Shown here: positions 34,202 to 45,188 of the stretch, in pieces
Layout: each line of letters starts with the position of its first letter
How positions within the stretch are numbered: position 1 is the first letter of the stretch
Assembly: GCA_963921425.1 (NCBI GenBank)
Contig: OY992832.1
Span: forward strand, 28,485,489-28,549,488
Source: Dryas octopetala
Taxonomy: Eukaryota; Streptophyta; Magnoliopsida; Rosales; Rosaceae
Length of the DNA stretch: 64,000 nt
Direction: 5' to 3'
Translations under genes and position numbers: made by a program
The notes under the pieces: generated by a model
The model's database searches: none
Told to the model about the DNA's origin: nothing
The model's input: only the letters and a program-made list of their open reading frames with translations

Positions 34202-35264
34202 TGTTTGTGGGAAAATCCACATCTATCCGAACAGCCAATCACGGCTCGACACGTGGCTGGTCAACACCCACCTCGGAGTTGACTCTCTGTGTTCAAACTT
34301 TGACCTCCACATCATCACTGATCAGCATTTCCTCTGCCAGCTCAGACCGAGTTTCTACGCCGGGCCCACCATGTTCGGTCCGAGCCGAACCGATGATCTT
34401 CCAAGGGATCGAGTATCCATCTTTCCACGGTCATCCCGGTTCGGCTCGGCTCGGCACAGGGGATGATCTCCATCCGAGTTCTGGCGTCGACCAGTTAGGG
34501 CTCGGAGAGACCCCCGTTTACTGGACCGGCTCGGTCTGGAATCCCATTTCCGATCCGACCACACATGGACTTCATGTCTACGCATAAGAAACATGTGTTC
34601 GTATCGGCTCGGCTCGGCTCTCCGCCGCCATTCCCGGGAAGATCATGCTGGGACGAACCGCCACACTTAAATGCACCTGACACAAATCTTCTGACAGATA
34701 GAATATCCAGTCTGCATTCATGACTACTGGGGCAGTTTGCCTGAACCTTCCAACCTTGCATTTAATAGGGCATTCAATGCAGCATTGAATGCTGAGGAAG
34801 TAAGCAGCTGAGCATGCAACTAGGTCTGACCAGGTGCGTGGGTCTCTGGCAACCATTCATTCACATGCAGGTAACTTATTCATTAAGTCTTCCTTTGCCT
34901 ATATAAGGCACCATATATGCACAAAATGATGATATATATAAATCTACCCACAAACACTTACACAAAAATTCCCACTCACCAAAGAGCTTACCCAACTTGC
35001 TGAGAATAACCCAGAACATTTGCCTTGTTCTTCCTATTCTCCCAAGTTCATCCTCTGTTCTTCCTCATCCACCATCAAACACCATCACTGATTTCATCAT
35101 CGGAGCGTGTTTGGCTGGTACCACACCGGTCCATCTCCTGTGATCTTGTTTCTTTTGCAGGAAGATCTCAACCAACATCCACTTCATCATCCAGCAAAGC
35201 ATCTGATCAGCCAGATCAGCTATTCTAAGTTGTTGCATCTACCTTACGAGAATTTGCATCAACA
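34202..35264 (+). repeat. 3' LTR of the Tat element
   Basis: 1063 bp, the same length as the 5' LTR, with one base difference seen at offset 109. Followed by the ATGGA target duplicate at 35265-35269. Confidence 0.95.
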
Positions 35265-36094
35265 ATGGACAGAAGGAGAAATGTAGGTTTGGTTGATTGG
35301 AAAAATTGAGATTTTTTATTCGAGAAAGATGTTGAGTCTTAATATGTTGGTTTGAGTGGTGTTGACCGGATTGGAAATTTTATGGAAAACAAAAACTTAG
35401 ATCCCGTTCAATTAAGAGGGCATATCGATCATTTTATCTCTTTACTTGGAATTCATATAATAAATTTCCCAAATTATGAAACTGGGCGTGTTTTTATACT
35501 AGGTCGAAGGAGCTTCATCCCTCGGCTATTCTAGTGGCAAAAAAGTGAAGGATCGTGAGTAGGAATCAATTCTGGAAAGGATTCGGCATCGCTCGGAGTA
35601 AACTGTGAGTGGACTTTGTTTTATAAATGTTTGATGCAATTTGGGTACGTTTTATTTATTTAAAGAAAATTATTCAATTATTGCATGCTAACTTAATTGA
35701 TGGATTTAAACAAGCTAGTACATGTTTATTCATTTTGAAAAGAGGAAAATAATAATGATTTACTATTACTGTTTGGAAGCTTAAATTTATGATTAATTAT
35801 CTTGATATGAGTTAAGGAAGTGAGATTTTTGAGATCATGGTTGCATTGCATGAATTTCATAAGGAAGGTTTATGGAAATGGTTTTTGGGTATTATTTTAA
35901 GTTGTTTATGATTAAAATTTCTATTTCTTTGGAAAGGATTTTGATCGAGCGGTTTTCACGTTTTGAGAATGATTTTATTTAAGCGGATTCATTGAAAGAA
36001 TGATATTTTCAGTTTTTATCTGGATGAGTATTTCTGAGATGTGGTTTATTGAGATATCCAAAAGCGGTTTCAAACCGCCGTATTAGTACCCTCC

Positions 36095-36335
36095 TTTAGC
36101 AGGTATAGATTACTCTGCACTCGCCTAGAGATGACTCGGCAGTGTATGACCAGAATTTGCTCTGCACTTGCCTAGTTGGCGGTGTATGACTAGCATTATA
36201 TATTTGCTCTGCACTTGCCTAGTCAGCGGTGTATGACCATCGTTACATATTTACTCTGCACTTGCCTAGAGATGACTCGGCAGTGTATGACCAGCATTAT
36301 TAGCTCTGCGTGCATGTATGACCAGTTGTTCCCCA
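36095..36335 (+). repeat. Tandem repeat array in solo LTR copy 3
   Basis: Four to five diverged units of about 55-65 bp contain GCTCTGCACTTGCCTAG and CGGTGTATGACCAG. The array occupies the same place in the LTR as the arrays in the other family members and shares the core GCTCTGC ... GTATGACCAG. Confidence 0.7.
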
Positions 36336-36960
36336 GGTACTAGTGTAGCGTGATGTTTCAGTTTGTGGAATATTTTGAGAAATGAATTTACATCAGTATA
36401 TATTTTAAATGACAGTTCCAGTAGAGCATTGCATTTTTATTTCAGATATTTTAACAGTTTTACAGCTTGATAGTACTATTTGTTCTTCAAAATTCGAATT
36501 ACAGTTTTGAGATGATTTAAAAATAGATTTGAGAAGTGGTTTTAAAATAAGGGAATCTTTAAATAAATGAGTTCAAAGTAAACGAGCAATTTTACAAATG
36601 GTTTTCAAGGGTTTTGTTTTAAAGTCTATTTTTGTCCACTCACAGAAATTATTCTCACGTTTTATTTTTTTTAGTTTCCACCCAGGTTTTAAAGATCGCT
36701 GAGGTCGGACCACACCATGTCGAGGCATCAGTTTTCACTACCATTTGTTCATCAACATTGTTGGCACAATATTTTTGTCTTATTTGTTTTTATATATGTT
36801 GATGCTGTAAAAAAATTCAATCTAGTTATGCTCTGTTTAAATTCAGATACAAATTTTGGATTACAGTGGATATTAGCGGGCCTAACACACGGTTGATGTT
36901 GGACTCTACAGGATCACTCTGGGTTCCAGCATGGAATCTGGGGACTGTCCTGTCAAGATG

Positions 36961-37412
36961 TGGGTGTGCCGGGTTACCAATTAAACCTTGATATTTATAG
37001 GGGAAAAGAGCATGGCTTGCCCATTAGATACCCTTTATAATTCACAGATACTCGAATCAAACATGTAAAGAAACAGTGTCGTGTATGGGATGGAATGAGG
37101 AGTCAGTGTATAGTCTTGTCATTATTTGAGTGAATTATTACTCGGACACGTGAGTAGTGCATGAGATAGAGTGAAGGTTGTATTGTCTTGACATTTTTAA
37201 GATATGAAAATAGTCAAGGCGCAATCATTCAAACAGTAACCAAGCAAAACACAAATTAAATTTTCATACAATGAATGTCACACTGACAAGTACTACAATG
37301 AAAGGAAACACATTAAAGATTAACACCTAGCATACATGAAACATGTTAAAGATACACATAAACACACAATAAAATAGTAGACATTGAGCTAAATCCTCCC
37401 AAACTTAGTGTA
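36961..37412. other. Region upstream of the small gene and E4 3' flank
   Basis: No coding sequence seen. It probably contains the promoter of the small gene and, from about 37250, AC-rich sequence like the 3' noncoding part of E2 (11330-11460). Confidence 0.4.
36992..36999 (-). promoter_or_regulatory. Candidate TATA box of the small cysteine-rich gene
   Basis: CCCCTATAAATATCAAGG on the minus strand. It lies 37 bases beyond the edge of the LTR insertion. With the insertion (21642-36955 and one duplicate) removed, it would be about 50 bases upstream of the ATG at 21625. Confidence 0.45.
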
Positions 37413-37766
37413 GTGCATTTCCTTCTAACTTCCAGATGTGCTTAATCAGATTATTTTTAAAGGATGCGTTCATATGTCTTGATATAATCAAATGGTGACG
37501 AGTATTCAGCTCAGGTAATGAGGATGGAGTCTGTCCTAGTATACTTGGTTACACACCATCATATTCTGCTTATGCCCTTCTAGCGCTCTCTTCTGCATCA
37601 AACTCCTGTAAGGATAAATTATTTTAGGCCGATCATCTTGGACAATCATATTGTGCAATATTATGACGCTTATACCCCAGATCATTGGGTTTCCAATAAC
37701 GAGCAGGGTGTTTTATAATCTGCCACCGGGCTTTTATAATTCAAAACTCCCTCCTCACATCCTTCT
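37413..37766 (-). pseudogene. Harbinger transposase C-terminal fragment (E4)
   Basis: Plus-strand text such as CAGATGTGCTTAATCAG, TATTGTGCAATATTATG and GCTTTTATAAT parallels E2 at 11505-11800, the C-terminal part of the transposase after the catalytic Glu. Frameshifts and stops are frequent. It ends abruptly at 37766, where Athila sequence takes over. Confidence 0.7.
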
Positions 37767-38420
37767 ATATGCAAATGTTCTGAATGATCAAGTGAATGTC
37801 GTCTTCTCTTTGTCCTCCCGGGCGATGATAATTTGATTATAACCTGAAAATCCATCAAGAAAACAATAAAATGAGTGACCGGCTAAACGTTCAAACATTT
37901 GATCAATAAAAAGGTAAAGGAAAGTGATCCTTTTTAATAGCCACATTAAGCTTGTGATAATCAATGCAAACACGCCATCCAGTAGTCATCCTTGTAAGTA
38001 CAAGCTCATTGTTGTCATTCTTCACCACCGTTATCCCATAATTCTTAGGCACCACTTGAACCCGACTCACCCACTTGCTATCGGGAATAGGATAAATAAT
38101 TCTAAAATCAAATAGTTTGAGCACCTTTGCGCGAACAACTTCTTTCATATTCTGATTAAGGCGACGTTGGGCGTTCCTTATGGGCTTGGCGTCCTCTTCC
38201 AAAATAATGCGATGCATGCACATTGTAGGTTTTATTCGTTTAATATTCGCAATTGTCCAACCTATTGTGGTCTTATGCTCCCTAAGGACTCTCAATAATT
38301 TTTCTTCCTCTAATGGAGTAATGCAGAAGCAATAATCACAAGAAGGGTATCATTCTCACCAAGGTAAGCATATTGAAGGGTAGAAGGAAGTGGTTTTAAT
38401 TCTAGATTTGGTGGGGAAAC
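37758..38420 (-). pseudogene. Athila reverse transcriptase, N-terminal fragment
   Basis: Two frames cover it: 38295-37903 (ending DYHKLNVAIKKDHFPLPF) and 37973-37788 (FIDQMFERLAGHSFYCFLDG to EKTTFT), separated by a one-base shift near 37905. A stop replaces the Cys expected after EKTTFT, and FRTFAYRRM follows before the break at 37758. The YxDD catalytic block is lost with the deletion. Confidence 0.85.
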
Positions 38421-38518
38421 TATGGAAGGAACTAGTTTAGAGTGGGAATTGTCTAACACGTCTAAAGGAGATCCACTAGGGGGCACGGCTGCAATGCCTC
38501 AAGGGATGCCGTGACCTT

Positions 38519-39382
38519 TCATGCTCCCTCATGATTGTGCAAATCATCTTCCGTGAATGTCAATGCCGCTTCCAATGCATTTGTCACTTGATCCAAAGCA
38601 TCAATTGAAAAACAATCAAAAGAATTTGAAGGATAGGACATAGAATTAAACACTTTAAATTCCATAGTTTCGCCTAGGACTGTCATGGTGAGCTTGCCAT
38701 CCTGCACATCAATTATTGTCTTGGCCGTAGCCATGAATGGGCGTCTTAGCAAAATAGGCAAGGTTTGGTCATGCAAGTGTGCATCCTCCATCTCTAAAAT
38801 CACAAAATCAGTAGGGATTATTAATTTATCAACTTGGACTAATATGTCTTCTACAATGCCTATTGGATATTTAATTGAACGATCTGCGAGTTGTAAGACA
38901 TAGTAGTTGGTTGTAGAATACCCAAACCTAACTGAATAAAAATAGAATAAGGCATTAATTAAATTAATGCTAGCTCCTAAATCAAGCATGGCCTTTCCTA
39001 CTTTTGTATCACCAACAATAATATTACTATTAAAACTCCTTGAATTCTTAAGCTTGGGTATAAGCTTCCTTTGTAGCACTACGCTTACTGTTTCAGAAAC
39101 CATCATCTTTTCATGAGGTTCATACTTACGCTTGTAAGTATTTAATTCCTTAAAGAATTTCGGATAAGCCGGCATGCTCCTAATCACATCCAGCAATGGT
39201 AAGTACACACTAACCTTAAATAAAATATCATAAATTTCAGAAAAAGACTTATTCATTTTGCTTTTAGTCAGACGACTCAGGAAAAAGAACTGGTGGAACA
39301 TAAGGTTTAGGAGCGTTGTGAAAGTCAGGAGTGGCAAATGCTTTCTTTTTAGTCTTAGAAGGGGTTGGCCCACTTGGTGCAA
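38519..39382 (-). CDS. Athila aspartic protease region
   Basis: Open for 287 codons. The active site is MLDLGASINLINALFY near 38970, a DLGAS variant typical of Athila. The block LPILLRRPFMATAKTIIDVQ near 38740 is the second half of the protease fold (usually LGRPF). Upstream, KELNTYKRKYEPHEKMMVSE is the usual gag-protease linker. The first ATG (39382) is probably not a true start because the polyprotein should continue from gag, which is not seen. Confidence 0.8.
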   Translation of the reverse strand: MHQVGQPLLRLKRKHLPLLTFTTLLNLMFHQFFFLSRLTKSKMNKSFSEIYDILFKVSVYLPLLDVIRSMPAYPKFFKELNTYKRKYEPHEKMMVSETVSVVLQRKLIPKLKNSRSFNSNIIVGDTKVGKAMLDLGASINLINALFYFYSVRFGYSTTNYYVLQLADRSIKYPIGIVEDILVQVDKLIIPTDFVILEMEDAHLHDQTLPILLRRPFMATAKTIIDVQDGKLTMTVLGETMEFKVFNSMSYPSNSFDCFSIDALDQVTNALEAALTFTEDDLHNHEGA

Positions 39383-40181
39383 TCGGCTTCACTATGGAAC
39401 AAATACTCTACACTTTAAACGCATCAGAGTGTAAAGTGTAATGCCAATACTCAAAGAATTCAAGCTTAAAAGCAATCACACTCGAACACCATGGAACAAA
39501 TTCGCCTTGACTCTAGCCCTCACTGGATATCTCTCAGCTTTTCACACATAACCTAAAGCTCTCACTCTTATCAAGCATATGTGAATGAAGTTTTGTCAAG
39601 GAAATAAAGATATTTCACATATGAATTAGTTATGAACAAAAGCACAATTTCTCGAAAATAGATTTCATGAAAGGAATCAAATACTAAGAACAAGGTAGAG
39701 CATATTGCTTACCTCCACTCCCAAGGAAGACTTCCCAAAAGATCCGTTAGGTCTTCATTATGGTTAATTATAATAAAGGGCTTAACTGAAATGGTAAAGA
39801 AACAAAGGGATAGGATTACAAAAACTTAGGAATCATGCCAAAACTGAAGTCGACTTATTGTAATGCAAGAGACGGCTTCATTGATACTTTGGCTTCACTA
39901 GTGCTTCTTTCTTTGTACCTCTTCGAACACGAATTTGTCTTGCACATACAATCACATCTTTCAATCATGTATTTTTTTCTTTTGCGTTTGACCTTCTCTT
40001 TCTTCTGATTTGATCTACTTTATCGTCTAAGGGCAACACTTCTCCTTTGGTGGATCGGTGACCTTGCATTCACTACCTAAATACAAGAGAAGTAATAAAA
40101 TAAAAATAATTAATTAACCTAAAAAAAAAAACAAATTTAAGGCACGCGTAAGAAGAAATAACTAATAAATTTTCAGTCAAA
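39383..40181. other. Athila leader region with no recognisable gag
   Basis: About 800 bp between protease and primer site where gag (normally over 1 kb) should be. I see no gag motif on either strand. It includes two copies of GGCTTCACTA (39387 and 39891), which may mark a small insertion or a deletion scar. Confidence 0.4.
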
Positions 40182-40199
40182 TCCCCGGCAACGGCGCCA
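40182..40199 (-). other. Primer-binding site of the Athila element
   Basis: TGGCGCCGTTGCCGGGGA on the minus strand, complementary to the 3' end of plant tRNA-Asp as known for many Athila elements, a few bases after the LTR end (40206). Confidence 0.85.
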
Positions 40200-40755
40200 A
40201 AAACTTGATGAACAATTTTATATCTCTCAAGTATACAAACCAGTTAAGATAGTATAATGGCAAGATGAGTATCCCACAGAGGTTTGCAAAGTTTATTAAT
40301 TAATCCAATTACAAATACCTTAAGAAAACTAGAAAATAAAAATAAGAAAAATACAATACTAAAATAACCGAAAATAATACTACTTAATATTAGTAAAAGT
40401 GCCGAAAATTTAAAGAAAGAGAATAAAATATTTGTTTTGGAATTTTCAAAATTGGTAAAGAAAGAAAGAAAATAAATGTTGGAAATTGGTTTTGATAGTC
40501 GATGGATGAATACTAGGTTTCCGACTTCACCGTAACAATCCTAGTCTATGTATCAAGTTAATTTTGAGAATAAAGTCACAATTCAATTCCAAGGGTTTGT
40601 TCTTTAGTTATTATGATGATTCGTTCGGCCACGGTGTCACCAAATATCCTCAATTAAACCTAACTAATGAACCTCATAGCCAAATATTAATCGAGAACCC
40701 ATTAAGTCCAAAAAGAACAATTGTGAACCAAGAAGCGTCTTAGCTTGAACCCCGG

Positions 40756-42594
40756 TGCATGTAATACCCCGAACCTCGGGCCCATAAAAACCATCAACAT
40801 CAAACGATTTAAACCTCTTTCTCTTTCAATGAGCCATGTACATAAACATAAATAAATATATTTCTTTCAAAAAACATTTATGTAAAACTTCTGTATAAAA
40901 ACGTTTAAACAAATCAAAGTGGGTCCCACTGCCTCCTCAGCCTGCTTAACCTGCAAGACACAAACGCACACCACATCCATGGTGTACCGGACTATACAAC
41001 AAACCCGGTACGCTCGAAAAGCTCGTATGAGTAAAATGACTTAAACAATTATCCTCAATAATTCTTCAATTTCCATACTCAATAATAATCAATTATAATA
41101 TCCATAATTACTCAATCACATAATATTTCAATCCCCGATAATCCAAGCATCAAAATAATCATAATTCCTCGTATTCACATCAAATCCCACCAATAATAAT
41201 AATAATCATTATGGCAAATCGATTGCCTAATTGTCAATTATTATTAACCTCAACCTCAATCATTCACATCTTAATTAATAACCTCAAAGCATAATCACTA
41301 TCATTTCCACATTCATGATTCAAGCCTAAACTTTACCAAATCCTAGCAAACAATGCATACAAGCAACCAAGCAACCAAGCAAACAATCAAACTATCTAAT
41401 TTAACTCACAGTGCAACCACGTGAAATGACCGAAATGCTCTTGGACGACAACACACTCGGATTCCCAATCCGGCAGCATAACAGCATCGGAAATAGAATT
41501 CCCAAGCCCGAGTATCTGTTAAGACCAGACAATCAATCAAATACAATCTAGAAACACAAATGGGACATTAAACGACTGAAACGGGCAGTAACCACCACGC
41601 ATGGTGGCTGCCCAACTTAGAACAACACACAAAACACATCAAAAACAACGACAGACCTTGGAAAGACTTCTGGAGTTTCCGAAGACACAACAATTGAGAA
41701 AACCATCTAAATCGCCGCCACACAAGGCGGAGCTACAGTGGTCGTGGCTGCAAAATAGGGCAATTGGATTCAAATCACAAATGGCTCAAACAAATTACAC
41801 AACCATGAAGAGCATGTCGAGAGGAGCCAAATCAATAGCTGGGTCGACGCCAAATGTCTCCGGAATTGTTCGAACTCGCTGGAAAAGTTTCCGGACTATG
41901 GGGACTTCGATTCAGCATTGTGGAGCATCGTCGGAGCATGGAAGTACCATGGCTGAACTCGTCGTGACCTGGGGAAGAGGACCCAAGTGGTTGTGCATCA
42001 CGATTTGGTCGGAAATCTGGAGATCGCTGTCGTGATGCCAAATCGGTTTCTGGGCTAGGTTTCCATTTTGGGGGGTTTTCTGGGTTGATGGCTACCGCTG
42101 GGAGGAAGAGGAGAGGGAGACGGTTCCAACGTCGTCGGTCTCATCATCATCCTCCGTCGGACGGCCGAGAATCGAAGAGAGAAGAGAAAGCGATCGGAGA
42201 GGGAGAGAGAAGAGAGAGAATCAAGGGAGAGAGAGAAGCGTGAGAGAGGAGAGAGAAATATGAGTTTAAAAACTGATTTTGGGTTTTAAAAATCATTAAA
42301 AGAAATTTTACAAAATTGCCCCTCACTTTGAACATCCATAAAACCCAAACCGTAACTCCGATTTACACGTGCTTCGTGTCTACGAACTCGTGGACTCGAG
42401 ACCTTCCCAACAAGCCCAAAGTCAAAATCAAAAGCCCACTAACTTTAAAAATCAACTTTCGGGTCAAGCTCAATTTAAAACAAAATTTAAAATTTAAACC
42501 AAAACCTTTTTATTTCCCAAATAAATTTCCAACAAAATCAAAATAAATTCCCAAATTATTTAAAATAAATCTTTGAAAAATACGGGGTCTCACA
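40756..42594 (-). mobile_element. Solo LTR, TGTGAGACCCCG subtype (copy 4)
   Basis: On the minus strand it starts TGTGAGACCCCGTATTTTTC and ends GGGGTATTACATGCA; 1839 bp. The perfect 5-bp duplication is CCCGG (40751-40755 and 42595-42599). It shares internal blocks with copies 2 and 6 (CTCATACGAGCTTTTC, GGTTAAGCAGGCTGAGGAG) but lacks the tandem repeat. Confidence 0.85.
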
Positions 42595-42917
42595 CCCGGC
42601 TTCAACAACAACTCTTTCATTCATAGTGCATATAAGATTAGGGATGAACCCCTTGCCTAACCTTACCTTAGACAATATAAAATACCTATAATGGCCAATT
42701 ACAAGTATCAAGATAACAATTATTATAATGAATGAAATAAGGAATATAAATTGATTAAAAATAAGATATTAACTCAATAACATAGAATTATCATGTTAGG
42801 TTACATCGAATCCCTAGCAAAGAATTCAGTTACCCATAGTCATCTTAAAAACAAACAATATACTCATGATCATAAAATACAAAGTTTGAATTAAGATAGA
42901 GAAACCGTTAGACAAAT

Positions 42918-45188
42918 TGACAGGACCGCCCCCGAGTTTCACCCAGAAACCCGGAGGGGTCTTGCGGGAATCCAAATTCAAGGAAAATCCTACCGAAAAT
43001 TCGGCAGAACTTCCCCTGAAAATAGACTAACCCAGAAATTTCAAACCTGTTAAAAAGCACTTCTATACAGCAACCACCTCTACCACAACCAAATAGGGTC
43101 TCAGACCCAACAATTCCACAGAAATCCAACTTAAAATTTGTAGAGTGGTTATCAGAGCTACTAATCCTATTACAGCAATTATTACATTTAAGGATAGGAA
43201 CTTCTAAAATGGAAATGAATCCCTACAAGATCCGGGGGTGGAAAATGGATGTGATTTGCCTCGACGCGTTTGGCTCGACCTCCACCAATGCTACAACCTG
43301 GGGGGGGGGGCAATTTAAGACAAACAAGAAAGCGGTGAGATAGGCTCAGTGAGTGGACAGTTAAATGGAAATGAAAATCAAAGATTTAATATCTTTTCAG
43401 AAAACCCTTTTTACACACGTTTAAACTCTAAAACCTTAGAATGTCCTTTGAAATCCCCCAGTTTTTTTAAAACCATTTCTCAGTAAAATATAAAATATGA
43501 AGTTGAAAATCAAACTTTGAAATCCAAGTTCTCAAACTGAAATCGATATTGTCAATTTATAAATAAATAACTTGAGCTGAAAACTTTCTTCTCAAACATT
43601 CTCAATATATTGAAAATCAATAAAACTGTTCAACTGAAACCGTCTTACTTAAAAACCTTTTGTTGCCATAAACTCATCACTTAAAATACTTAACAGTTAA
43701 AAACACACACCAGTCAGATACCCATAGAATCTGTCATACATGCGCAGAGCCGAGGATCTGTCATACGCATGCAGAGCCATAAATAATCTGTCATACATGC
43801 GCAAAGCCGAGAATCTGTCATACGCATGCAGAGCCATAAATAATCTGTCATACATGCGCAGAGCCGAGAATCTGTCATACGCATGCAGAGCCACAAATTC
43901 TGTCGTACGTGCACGCAGAGCGGCCCCCAAAGGGCGAAGCATCCCGACACACGGCCCAAAGCCTATGTGTGTGCCGTGATGGGTCCCAAAGACCTATTAA
44001 ATCTGATAACCTGGAGGGTACTGCAAAGGTGGTTTGAAAACCATTTTCCACAACCGCGTCGTAAACATATAAAACTCAAATCTTTTTGTATCCTTCTAAA
44101 CTTTCTTGAACAAAACCAATTCATAAATCCACGAAACTTTGAAATGCAAAAACCATAAATATCAATTTTAAATTTAGGAAAGAAGAATTTAAAAAACCAA
44201 ATTTTTAACTTAAAATCCTTTAGCTTAAATTCAAACTCAATATAGCTAAGTAATGGAATTTAATCATCAACATATAAAATATTTCAAAAAGATTAAAAGT
44301 TAGTCCACTCACAGTGAGAAAATCTAACTTCAATCCTCCGCCAGATCGTCACGAACCCCGGTCGTCTCGCCTAAAAACTCAAAGATTGAGGTGAAAATCC
44401 GACTAAAAATGGAGGGGAAGGCCGGCGGGTCTGTGTGGCTTTTCCGAGCAAAACCAGCGTGCAGGGGGGCTGGCTGGCTGGAGGAAGAGTCGGCGAGCTG
44501 ACTGGCGTCTGGAAGGCACGCCGCTGATCTCAGGTGGCTGGAAATGGCTGGGCAAAGAGAGGGGCGGCGGCTGGGGATTTTCTGGCTTGTTCCCTGCGCG
44601 AGTGAGTGTTGGCTGCTGAAGGGAGTGGCGAGGAGTGGTGGTCGGCGCCTGGGAGGCGCTCGCCGGGGCAGAGGCTGGCAGGGGTGGCCGGCGATGGTGA
44701 ATGGTGGTGGCTGGTTGGTGCGCGCAGGGGAAGGGTGCGGGGAAGAGAAAACACCCCCAGTGAGAGAGAGAGTGCGGGGGTGATAAATAGAAAGGGAGAG
44801 AAGGTTCTAGAGAGAGAGAGAAAGTTCAAAAAAAAATCAGATTTTTTAAACCCAATTTGTCATTTTACGAAATTGCCCCTCGTTTCAAACGCCCATATCT
44901 TCCAATCTGTAACTCGGATCAAAGCGTGCTACGTGTCTATGAACTCGGGGGATCGAAACCTATCTAACGGACCCAAGGTCAAAGTCGAAAACCCATTTAT
45001 TTTAAAAGTCAACTTTTGGTCAAGCTTAAATTAAAACAAAAATAAATATTTAAATCAAAACCCTTTTTATTTTTCAAATAAATCTCATAATCTTTAAAAT
45101 GAAATTCCACACCTTAAAAAATATCTCTTAAAAACATAGTTGAATAAAAATTTAAATTTCTAGTAAAAATTTGGGTCGGGTCGTTACA
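42918..45188 (-). mobile_element. Solo LTR, TGTAACGACCCGACCC family (copy 5)
   Basis: On the minus strand it starts TGTAACGACCCGACCC (45188) and ends GCGGTCCTGTCA (42918); 2271 bp. The perfect 5-bp duplication is CAAAT (42913-42917 and 45189-45193). It has the same subtype as 6735-9605, and the two share most of their length. Confidence 0.88.
43730..43908 (-). repeat. 57-bp tandem repeat in solo LTR copy 5
   Basis: Three units of 57 bp, each made of two related halves (ATCTGTCATACATGCGCAGA and ATCTGTCATACGCATGCAGA). The last half-unit reads CTGTCGTACGTGCACGCAGA, matching the one near 7589 in copy 1. Confidence 0.85.

Larger units (their letters stand above)
23513..35264 (+). mobile_element. 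Tat-lineage Ty3/gypsy retrotransposon, full length and very young
   Basis: Two 1063-bp LTRs (23513-24575 and 34202-35264) flank gag-pro-pol, a tandem repeat and an antisense gene. The target duplication is ATGGA (23508-23512 and 35265-35269). Primer site and polypurine tract are present. The domain order is gag, protease, reverse transcriptase, RNase H, integrase. A 3-kb region after pol with an antisense ORF is the hallmark of the Tat/Ogre lineage. The base composition is GC-rich with many CGGCTCGG words, unlike the AT-rich surroundings. Confidence 0.95.
21642..36955 (+). mobile_element. Composite solo LTR of the TGTAACGACCCGACCC family (copy 3), host of the Tat element
   Basis: It starts TGTAACGACCCGACCC (21642) and ends GGACTGTCCTGTCA (36955), the same ends as the 42918-45188 copy. 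The flanks GGATG (21637-21641) and AGATG (36956-36960) are a 5-bp duplication with one mismatch. Without the nested Tat element it is about 3.56 kb. Its left part (from about 21858, TGTGGAGACCCTGTATTTTT) resembles the start of the 40756-42594 subtype. The part after the Tat element follows the order of the 42918-45188 subtype, so it may be a recombinant or contain a second nested copy. It sits about 16 bases upstream of the small gene's ATG. Confidence 0.65.
15001..37766 (-). mobile_element. Pong-like element E4, truncated and swollen by nested insertions
   Basis: It begins GGTCTTTTACTATGG right after the TAA at 14998-15000, like the other Pong ends in this window. The sequence at 15130-15190 and 15772-15928, continuing at 18880-18960, resembles the 3' subterminal region of E2 (11080-11340). 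After the insertions and the small gene, a transposase C-terminal fragment at 37413-37766 matches E2 11460-11815 in the same order and orientation. I infer that these are parts of one element. It has no right end: it stops in a junction with an Athila fragment. Removing nested insertions leaves a few kilobases. Confidence 0.5.

Noticed and set aside
35352-35534. 60-codon ORF after the Tat element
   Set aside because: It is part of the composite LTR with no recognised domain, too short to support.
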